Part shown: positions 1-5,900 of the stretch, in pieces
Layout: each line of letters starts with the position of its first letter
Numbering within the stretch: the stretch's first letter is position 1
DNA from: an uncultured Eubacteriales bacterium
GTDB lineage: Bacteria; Bacillota; Clostridia; Christensenellales; Borkfalkiaceae
Direction: 5' to 3'
Length of the DNA stretch: 10,733 nucleotides
Assembly (NCBI GenBank): GCA_949745625.1
Contig: CATJZR010000114.1
Span: forward strand, 1-10,733
The notes under the pieces: generated by a model
The model's database searches: none
The model's input: only the letters and a program-made list of their open reading frames with translations
What the model was told of the DNA's origin: nothing
Made by a program: the position numbers and the translations under genes

Positions 1-132
1 AAGCATATTTATAAAGCTCGATTTGCCGACGTTGGATTTGCCGACGACGGCTATAACGGGTTTTTCCGTTTCGATAAACTGCTCCTTACTTGCCGCGCTG
101 GTTATAAAGTCCGCATTTGTAATCTTCAACAT
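1..132 (-). CDS. engB: EngB/YsxC ribosome-assembly GTPase, N-terminal part
   Basis: This is the first 44 codons of a gene that runs off the left edge. The visible protein begins MLKITNADFITSAASKEQ, followed by a P-loop GKSNVGKSS around residues 32-40. That pairing of a short KITNA-type leader with a G(K/R)SNVGKSS P-loop is characteristic of the TrmE-Era-EngA-like GTPase EngB (YsxC/YihA), which acts in late 50S subunit assembly in the cytoplasm. The ATG lies one base beyond the lon TGA and is preceded by an AAGGA ribosome binding site located inside the end of lon, so translation is probably coupled. A second ATG at 137-135 overlaps the lon stop but is out of frame. The position directly downstream of lon matches the order known from Bacillus and Clostridia. 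The G3-G5 motifs lie outside the window. Confidence 0.9.
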   Translation of the reverse strand, partial: MLKITNADFITSAASKEQFIETEKPVIAVVGKSNVGKSSFINML

Positions 133-133
133 A

Positions 134-2401
134 TCATATTCCTTTTATCGCGTTTTTGAAAACGGTATCAACGTCGGTTACGGGAATAAAGTTGATGCTG
201 TTTTTAACCGACTCGGGAATTTCTTCCAAATCTTTTTGGTTGTCGGCGGGAATAATAACGTCGTGAATACCTGTTCTGTACGCCGCAAGCGCCTTTTCTT
301 TAAGTCCGCCGATAGGCAGAACTTTGCCGCGCAGAGTTATCTCGCCCGTCATTGCAATACTCTTTTTAACCGGCTTCTGCGTGAACGCCGACAGTATCGC
401 GGTAGCCATTGTTATGCCCGCACTGGGACCGTCCTTCGGCGTAGCGCCTTCGGGAACGTGAACGTGAATGTCCGTGTTTTCAAAAAGCGAATCGTCTATG
501 CCATAGCTTGCGCTGTTGGAACGGATATAGCTTATCGCGGTGCGCGCGCTCTCCTTCATAACGTCGCCGAGCTTGCCCGTAAGCAGTATGTCGCCCTTGC
601 CGCGCATTGCGGACACCTCTATCGTAAGCGTCGTTCCGCCGACAGCCGTCCATGCAAGCCCCGTAGCCGCGCCGACCTCGTCCGCCTTTAACGCCTTGCC
701 GTCGCGCTCGTCTACGGCAACCGTTTCCGCGCCGCCGTCCGACAGACGCACCGCCGCCTTTCGGCAAACCGCGTCGATTTTCCTCTCTAAACTGCGTACG
801 CCCGCCTCCATAGTATAACCGTCGATAAGCGCGTCGATAGCGCCGTCTGTGATTGAAAACTCCTCCTCTTTAAGCCCGTTCGCCTCACGCTTTTTGGGCA
901 CGAGGTACCTCTTTGCGATTTCGCGCTTTTCCTCGGGCGTGTAGCCGGTAAGCTCGATTATTTCCATTCTGTCGAGAAGGGGAACGGGTATGGTGTCGAG
1001 ACTGTTTGCCGTAGTTATGAACAGCACCTTGCTGAGGTCGTAAGGCACCTCTATATACCGGTCCACGAACGTGGAATTCTGCGCGGGGTCCAGAACCTCC
1101 AAAAGCGCGTCCGCGGGGTCGCCGCGGAGGTCTGACGAAATTTTATCTATTTCGTCGAGCAGGAATACGGGATTGACCGAGCCTGCCTTTTTCATTCCGC
1201 TTATAATTCTGCCCGGCATTGCGCCGACGTAGGTCTTGCGGTGTCCGCGCACCTCCGCCTCATCCTTAACGCCGCCGAGACTCATTCTCACAAATTTTCT
1301 GCCCAGACTTCTCGCAACCGAGCTTGCAATAGACGTTTTGCCCACGCCCGGAGGCCCGACGAAGCAGAGTATGGGCGCGTTAAGGCCGCCCGTACGCTTC
1401 CTTACGGCGAGATATTCGGTTATTCTTTCCTTTATTTTTTCAAGCCCGTAGTGGTCCTCGTTTAAAACCTTGACCGCATCCGAAAGCTTTTCGGTGTCCT
1501 CGGTACACTCGTGCCAGGGAATGTCGAGCATCCAGTCGATATACACGCGAAGCACGTTGTAGTCGGGCGAAGAGGTCTGCATGCCCGACATGCGAGACAG
1601 CTCTTTAAGCGCCTTCGTTTCCGCCTCCGCGGGCATGCCCTTGGCTTTGATGCGCTCTTCTAGCTCGAACCGTTCGTTCTCGTCGTCGCCGAGCTCGGTA
1701 TGAATTGCCTTCAACTGCTCTCTCAGGTAGTATTCCTTTTGATTTTTTTCGATATTCTGACGCACCACGCTGTTAATCTTGCGTTCGAGACGCATAATTT
1801 CCAGCTCGTCGTTGAGAATTTTGTCCAACTTTTTCAGCCTTTCGACGGTGCGCGCACACTCCAAAAGCTCCTGCTTCTGCTCGACGCGGATTTGCAGATA
1901 ATGCCCCGCAATATTGACAAGCTCGTCCGGGTCGGTACACTTGTCTAAATTTGCCGCACCCTCCTTGGTAAGCCTGCTGTCGGTTTCGGTAATATCCTTC
2001 AAAATTTCCTTGGACGTGCGGAAATACGCCTCCTCCAGAGAAGCGTCGCCGTGCACGGGCGCTATTTCCTCTACGGTGGCGATAAACGTACCGTCCTCCT
2101 TGCGTACCTGCCTTGCGGTCGCGCGGAAAAGCCCCTCGACCGTAAGCCGAAGGCTGCTGCCCGGAAGTCTGGCAATCTGTTTAAGCTTGACCACCGTACC
2201 CGAAGCATACACGTCGTCGCCCTCTATGTCGTCCTTTTCCGACTGCTTCTGAGTGCAGACAAACAGGCGCGAATCGCCGTCCGCCGCTCTTTTGACTGCG
2301 CCGAGAGATATTACCCTGCCGACGTCAAAGCTTGAAACAGTGTTCGGAAAAACCACCCTGCCGCGTAACGCAAGCAGCGGATAATCTTGAAATTTAGCCA
2401 T
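134..2401 (-). CDS. lon: ATP-dependent protease Lon (LonA type)
   Basis: A 755-residue cytoplasmic ATP-dependent serine protease that degrades misfolded and selected regulatory proteins. Numbered from the chosen start, the N-terminal LonN substrate domain covers about 1-200 (opening MAKFQDYPLLALRGRVVFPN). A helical linker follows to about 300. The AAA+ module has Walker A GPPGVGKTS at 349-357 and Walker B FLLDEIDKI near 413-421. The C-terminal protease domain has the catalytic serine in PKDGPSAG (S660) and lysine in GGLKEKALAA (K703), the 43-residue spacing seen in E. coli Lon. Size is normal for LonA. The ATG at 2401 is chosen because GGAG sits five bases upstream; a longer reading from TTG at 2425 would start inside a terminator stem and has no ribosome binding site. 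No lonB copy lies between clpX and lon, unlike in Bacillus subtilis. Expression may depend on readthrough of the terminator just upstream. Confidence 0.96.
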   Translation of the reverse strand: MAKFQDYPLLALRGRVVFPNTVSSFDVGRVISLGAVKRAADGDSRLFVCTQKQSEKDDIEGDDVYASGTVVKLKQIARLPGSSLRLTVEGLFRATARQVRKEDGTFIATVEEIAPVHGDASLEEAYFRTSKEILKDITETDSRLTKEGAANLDKCTDPDELVNIAGHYLQIRVEQKQELLECARTVERLKKLDKILNDELEIMRLERKINSVVRQNIEKNQKEYYLREQLKAIHTELGDDENERFELEERIKAKGMPAEAETKALKELSRMSGMQTSSPDYNVLRVYIDWMLDIPWHECTEDTEKLSDAVKVLNEDHYGLEKIKERITEYLAVRKRTGGLNAPILCFVGPPGVGKTSIASSVARSLGRKFVRMSLGGVKDEAEVRGHRKTYVGAMPGRIISGMKKAGSVNPVFLLDEIDKISSDLRGDPADALLEVLDPAQNSTFVDRYIEVPYDLSKVLFITTANSLDTIPVPLLDRMEIIELTGYTPEEKREIAKRYLVPKKREANGLKEEEFSITDGAIDALIDGYTMEAGVRSLERKIDAVCRKAAVRLSDGGAETVAVDERDGKALKADEVGAATGLAWTAVGGTTLTIEVSAMRGKGDILLTGKLGDVMKESARTAISYIRSNSASYGIDDSLFENTDIHVHVPEGATPKDGPSAGITMATAILSAFTQKPVKKSIAMTGEITLRGKVLPIGGLKEKALAAYRTGIHDVIIPADNQKDLEEIPESVKNSINFIPVTDVDTVFKNAIKGI

Positions 2402-2410
2402 TTTAACTCC

Positions 2411-2439
2411 AAAAAAACGCGCCAACAGATATTGGCGCG
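2411..2439 (-). terminator. Intrinsic terminator between clpX and lon
   Basis: Read on the minus strand, an 8-bp perfect GC-rich stem (CGCGCCAA / TTGGCGCG) with a 6-base loop is followed at once by seven Ts. It begins five bases after the clpX stop codon. The last T touches the GGAG ribosome binding site of lon, with no base between them. Stem quality and U-tract are those of a strong Rho-independent terminator. I see no convincing promoter between it and lon, so it probably acts as a partial terminator or attenuator within the operon. Confidence 0.85.
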
Positions 2440-2444
2440 GTAAT

Positions 2445-3671
2445 TTATGCCGTTTCGCCGTAGATTAACTTCGGCTCGGCGTTGGCGGTAACACATTCGC
2501 GGGTTACCACCACTTCCTTTATATTTTTTTCGGACGGAAGCTTATACATGACCGAGGTCATAAAGCTTTCTATAATCGTCCGCAATCCTCTTGCGCCCGT
2601 CTTTAATCGGATTGCCGTATTTGCAATTTCCCTGACCGCGCCGTCTTCCACGGTGAGCTTGACCCCGTCCATTGCGATAAGTTTCTGATACTGCTTGATA
2701 ATCGCGTTTTTGGGGCGGGTAAGAATATTGACCAAAGCGTCCTCGTTCAAGGGGTGCAGGCTTACCACGATGGGAACTCTGCCGACGAATTCGGGAATTA
2801 AACCGAAGTTTGTCAAATCGTGAGGCTTGACGTCCGAAAGCATTTCATAGACGTTCTCTTCACCGTTTTTAACCGAGCCGCCGAAGCCGAGCGTGGTATT
2901 GTCCTTACGCTTCTGAACTATCTTGTCTAATCCGACGAACGCGCCGCCGCAGATAAACAGTATATTCGTGGTATCTATTCTCAGGCACTCCTGCTGAGGG
3001 TGCTTGCGTCCGCCCTGAGGGGGCACGTTGGCGACGGTGCTTTCGATTATTTTAAGCAGCGCCTGCTGAACGCCCTCTCCGGAAACGTCTCTGGTTATGG
3101 ATACGTTCTCACTCTTTCTTGCGATTTTGTCTATTTCGTCTATATAGATAATGCCGTGCTCCGCCTTGGAAATATCGTAGTCCGCATTCTGAATGAGTTT
3201 AAGCAAAATGTTTTCTACGTCCTCGCCGACGTAGCCCGCTTCCGTAAGAGTGGTTGCATCCGACGAGGCGAACGGGACATTGAGAATTTTTGCAAGCGTT
3301 CGCGCAAGCAGCGTTTTGCCGCAGCCAGTGGGCCCGAGCAACAGAATATTGCTTTTTTCGATTTCAACGTCATTGTCGCCCGCAGCGCTGCCAAGATTGT
3401 TTATGCGCTTATAATGGTTGTACACCGCCACGGACAGAACCTTTTTAGCCTCGTCCTGTCCCACGATGTATTTATCGAGCTCGTCCTTGATTTCCGCAGG
3501 CTTTTTAAGCGGAACGGGCTGTTCGTTTTTCTGCCCGCCGAGCTCGTCAATCATATCGTTGCATATAAGCACGCACTCGTCGCAGATGCACGCGCCGTCC
3601 TGTCCGCTGATAAGTCTGCTGACCTTATCTTCCGATTTTCCGCAAAATGAACAAAATCTTTTTTCTTTCAA
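2445..3671 (-). CDS. clpX: ClpX, AAA+ unfoldase subunit of ClpXP protease
   Basis: A 408-residue hexameric unfoldase that recognises, unfolds and feeds substrates into ClpP. The N-terminal zinc-binding domain has the four-cysteine pattern C7-x2-C10 and C30-x2-C33. The AAA+ domain carries Walker A GPTGCGKT (113-120), the pore loop GYVGED (146-151), Walker B IIYIDEID (174-181), the RKH loop GRKHPQQE (221-228), a ClpP-docking loop of the IGF type written here LGFGGS (261-266), and sensor 2 GARGLR (359-364). All key residues are present and length is typical. The start is TTG, seven bases after an AAAGGA ribosome binding site that directly follows the clpP stop. The gene lies 15 bp downstream of clpP and is followed by a strong terminator before lon. 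It is cotranscribed with tig and clpP, as in many Clostridia. Confidence 0.97.
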   Translation of the reverse strand: MKEKRFCSFCGKSEDKVSRLISGQDGACICDECVLICNDMIDELGGQKNEQPVPLKKPAEIKDELDKYIVGQDEAKKVLSVAVYNHYKRINNLGSAAGDNDVEIEKSNILLLGPTGCGKTLLARTLAKILNVPFASSDATTLTEAGYVGEDVENILLKLIQNADYDISKAEHGIIYIDEIDKIARKSENVSITRDVSGEGVQQALLKIIESTVANVPPQGGRKHPQQECLRIDTTNILFICGGAFVGLDKIVQKRKDNTTLGFGGSVKNGEENVYEMLSDVKPHDLTNFGLIPEFVGRVPIVVSLHPLNEDALVNILTRPKNAIIKQYQKLIAMDGVKLTVEDGAVREIANTAIRLKTGARGLRTIIESFMTSVMYKLPSEKNIKEVVVTRECVTANAEPKLIYGETA

Positions 3672-3686
3672 AATACAATCCTTTAA

Positions 3687-4277
3687 TTATCTTTTTACGA
3701 ATACCTTGTCTATAAGCCCGTACGCCATCGCCTCGTCCGCCGAAAGATAGTTATCCCTGTCGGTGTCGTGTTCGATTTGCGCAAGCGGCTTGCCCGAATT
3801 TTTTGCAAGTATCTCGTTTAATTTACGCTTGGTTTTTAAAATGTGCTCGGCTGCGATTTTAATGTCGCTCGCCTGTCCCTGCGCTCCGCCCAGGGGCTGG
3901 TGAATCATAATTTCGCTGTTGGGAAGGGCAAATCTCTTGCCCTTCTGTCCGCTTGAAAGCAGGAACGCGCCCATCGAAGCCGCCATTCCTATACAGATAG
4001 TGGATACGTCGCATCTGATGTAATTCATGGTGTCGTAAATCGCAAGTCCCGCCGAAACCGAGCCGCCGGGGCTGTTGATGTACAGCGAAATATCCTTCTG
4101 CGGGTCCTTCGCTTCGAGATAGATAAGCTGCGCTACGACGGTGTTTGCGACCGCGTCATCTATTTCTCCGCTCAAAAATATAATTCTGTCCTCTAAAAGA
4201 CGGCTGTAAATGTCGTACGAACGCTCGCCGCGCGAGGTCTGCTCTACGATGTAAGGAACCAATGCGCTTCTTTCCAT
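3687..4277 (-). CDS. clpP: ClpP, proteolytic subunit of Clp protease
   Basis: A 196-residue serine peptidase that forms the tetradecameric degradation chamber used by ClpX. The catalytic triad is visible: S101 in GMAASMGAF, H126 in IMIHQPLGG, and D175 in DTDRDNYLS, matching S97/H122/D171 of mature E. coli ClpP with an offset of four. The hydrophobic-groove region and the glycine-rich NSPGGSV strand (68-74) are intact. The short N-terminus before SYDIYSRLL may be trimmed by self-processing, as in other ClpPs. The ATG is preceded by AAAGGAG with a seven-base spacer. It lies between tig and clpX, 12 bp and 15 bp away, so all three belong to one transcript. I see no CtsR-type operator upstream of the cluster. 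Confidence 0.98.
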   Translation of the reverse strand: MERSALVPYIVEQTSRGERSYDIYSRLLEDRIIFLSGEIDDAVANTVVAQLIYLEAKDPQKDISLYINSPGGSVSAGLAIYDTMNYIRCDVSTICIGMAASMGAFLLSSGQKGKRFALPNSEIMIHQPLGGAQGQASDIKIAAEHILKTKRKLNEILAKNSGKPLAQIEHDTDRDNYLSADEAMAYGLIDKVFVKR

Positions 4278-4289
4278 AAATACGCTCCT

Positions 4290-5723
4290 TTAATTTTCTG
4301 TTTTAGCTTCTTTTTTTGCCGCGGGCTTTTTAGCTGCGGTCGTCTTCTTTACCGCGGGCTTGTCGTCCGCAGGAGCCTTTGCCGTTGCGGTTTTCTTTGC
4401 GGTAGTTTTCTTTGCCGCGGGCTCGCCCTCGGTATAAAGCTCGTTATTTGCGGTGAGGAAATCGAACAGCTTGGTTATTACTATGTCGTTTGCGATATAG
4501 TCGAGCTGTCTTTGATTCATACTCTTTTTGTATTCCTCGACAGTCTTTTCGACGGACTTAGCCTGCTCTTCGATTTTAGCGTCTACCTCGCTCTGCTCCG
4601 CCTTGAAGCCCTCCGTCCTTATAATCTTGTCGATTACAAGCTGATTGAGCACTCTGGGCTCAGCCTGCGAACGGAACTGCGAACGGAACTGCTCCATACT
4701 AAGCTGCATATATTTGAGGTAATCGTCCAGCTTCAAGCCCTGATACATAAGGCGGTAGCTGAAATCCTGCACCATTTTGTCTATTTCGCTTTCAATCATA
4801 GCGTCGGGAATTACCGTCGTCGCATGCTTGCTTATCTCGGTAAGTATGCTGTTTTCGGTTTCGTCCCTGCCGCGCATTGCCGCGTTCTTTTCAAGACGCT
4901 CGCGCGTTTTCGCCTTGTAATCGGCAACGGTTTCCACGCCCGCGTGTCCCTTTACGAATTCGTCGGTAAGCTCGGGATAGATTTTTTCCGTAATTTTATT
5001 GAGGGTGATATTGAACACCGCGTCCTTGCCGCGAAGGTTATCGGACTGATAATCGTCGGGGAACCTGACGTTGATGTCCTTGTTTTCGCCCTTCTTCATT
5101 CCGACAACAGCATCCTCGAAACCGGGAATGAACGCACCGCTGCCTAAAACGAGGTCGTAATCCTCGGCGGTGCCGCCGGGAAATTTCTCGCCGTCCACGC
5201 TGCCCGAAAAGTCAAGGTTGACGGTATCGCCGTTTTTGCATGCTCTGTCGGTAACCTCAGCGTTGGTCGCCTGACTTTCGGCAATCTTATTCGCTTCCGC
5301 GTCAACGTCCGCATCGGTAACATTATATTCAAATTTTTTGATTTTTAAACCCTTATACGCATCGATTGTAACCTCGGGCTTGACGGGAACTACGGCGGAA
5401 AGCACTACGCCCTCGCCCTCCTTCATTTCCTCTACGTCCAGCTCGGGCTCGCCCACGGCGGTAAAGTTATCCTTTTCGTTGCTCAAAATTTCGGGATAAT
5501 ATTTGTTGTAAAGAGAATTGAACGCCTCTTCGTAAAATACGCCTTTGCCGTAATAATTTTCAAGAACGGGCTTGGGCGCCTTGCCCTTTCTGAAACCGGG
5601 CACCGAATACTTACCCCTTACCTTGATATACGACGCGTTTATGGCGTCACGCCACTCCTGTTCGGTAAAGGTAATAGTAAGCTTTACCGTACTTTTTTCG
5701 CCGACAGACTGAGTATACTTCAT
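4290..5723 (-). CDS. tig: Trigger factor with lysine/alanine-rich C-terminal tail
   Basis: Ribosome-bound chaperone and peptidyl-prolyl isomerase that meets nascent chains at the exit tunnel. The N-terminal ribosome-binding domain contains the signature GFRKGKAP (43-50). An FKBP-like isomerase domain spans about 160-245 (NGDTVNLDFSGSVDG, then IPGFEDAVVGMKKGE). The helical substrate-binding domain runs to about 430. Residues 432-477 form an extra low-complexity tail made almost only of K, A, T and P (repeats such as AAKKTTAKK and KPAAKKEAK). It resembles a histone-H1-like basic tail and extends the protein beyond the roughly 430 residues usual for the family. The ATG has an AGGAG site seven bases upstream. 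This is the first gene of the tig-clpP-clpX operon, with a promoter at 5801-5829. Residues 346-353 contain a tandem FRSQ duplication. Confidence 0.96.
   Translation of the reverse strand: MKYTQSVGEKSTVKLTITFTEQEWRDAINASYIKVRGKYSVPGFRKGKAPKPVLENYYGKGVFYEEAFNSLYNKYYPEILSNEKDNFTAVGEPELDVEEMKEGEGVVLSAVVPVKPEVTIDAYKGLKIKKFEYNVTDADVDAEANKIAESQATNAEVTDRACKNGDTVNLDFSGSVDGEKFPGGTAEDYDLVLGSGAFIPGFEDAVVGMKKGENKDINVRFPDDYQSDNLRGKDAVFNITLNKITEKIYPELTDEFVKGHAGVETVADYKAKTRERLEKNAAMRGRDETENSILTEISKHATTVIPDAMIESEIDKMVQDFSYRLMYQGLKLDDYLKYMQLSMEQFRSQFRSQAEPRVLNQLVIDKIIRTEGFKAEQSEVDAKIEEQAKSVEKTVEEYKKSMNQRQLDYIANDIVITKLFDFLTANNELYTEGEPAAKKTTAKKTATAKAPADDKPAVKKTTAAKKPAAKKEAKTEN
4666..4689. repeat. 12-bp perfect tandem duplication inside tig
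   Basis: Two adjacent copies of TGCGAACGGAAC (plus strand) encode a doubled FRSQ motif at residues 346-353 of trigger factor. The copy is in frame, so it lengthens the helical C-terminal domain by four residues without disrupting it. It looks like a slippage-type duplication. Confidence 0.8.
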
Positions 5724-5768
5724 AAAAATCTCCTAAATAAGTTAAATAAAATTTTATACTATAATCAA

Positions 5769-5793
5769 AAGGAAAACAGCGTTTGTTTTCCTT
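5769..5793 (-). promoter_or_regulatory. 10-bp perfect inverted repeat at the start of the tig leader
   Basis: AAGGAAAACA and TGTTTTCCTT are perfect inverted copies separated by five bases. Given the predicted tig promoter, the transcript would start at about 5794, which puts this hairpin at the very 5' end of the mRNA. The 3' arm is followed only by a weak T run (TTGATTATAG), so it is a poor terminator. It could be an RNA-stabilising 5' stem-loop, or an operator covering the transcription start. No protein family can be assigned from sequence alone. Confidence 0.6.
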
Positions 5794-5800
5794 ACACTAC

Positions 5801-5829
5801 ATTTTAACACATAATATTTTTTTTGAAAA
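5801..5829 (-). promoter_or_regulatory. Predicted sigma-A promoter for tig-clpP-clpX
   Basis: On the minus strand, TTTTCA (5829-5824) is followed after 17 bases by TAAAAT (5806-5801), which is preceded by a TG dinucleotide in the extended -10 position. The predicted start is near 5794, giving a leader of about 70 nt. The -35 box matches only four of six consensus bases, but the extended -10 and the absence of a better candidate support it. It stands back-to-back with the rqcH promoter, with ten bases between their -35 boxes. Confidence 0.6.
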
Positions 5830-5839
5830 GCATTTTACA

Positions 5840-5868
5840 TTTACATTTGCTAAATTTTACTATATAAT
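5840..5868 (+). promoter_or_regulatory. Sigma-A promoter for rqcH
   Basis: TTTACA (5840-5845), a 17-base spacer and a perfect TATAAT (5863-5868). Transcription should begin near 5875. This is at the ATG found at 5874, which argues against that ATG as the translation start and supports TTG at 5901. Confidence 0.8.
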
Positions 5869-5900
5869 GGAATATGGAAATTTTAAAACGAGGTGAAACT

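Noticed and set aside
23..691. A 222-codon open frame on the plus strand opposite lon
   Set aside because: It lies fully antisense to the well-supported engB start and the Lon protease domain, its product has no recognisable motifs, and it has no ribosome binding site. It is a shadow frame of GC-rich third positions.
2402..2425. Longer lon start at TTG 2425
   Set aside because: It begins in the 3' arm of the clpX-lon terminator and lacks a ribosome binding site, whereas ATG 2401 has GGAG at the right distance and gives the typical Lon N-terminus.
3000..3650. A 216-codon open frame on the plus strand opposite clpX
   Set aside because: It is antisense to all of the ClpX AAA+ and zinc domains, is compositionally odd and matches no known family.
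5724..5873. CtsR or HrcA (CIRCE) operator controlling the clp operon
   Set aside because: I looked for the direct GGTCAAA-type heptads and the TTAGCACTC-N9-GAGTGCTAA repeat on both strands. Neither is present; the only palindrome is the AAGGAAAACA repeat.
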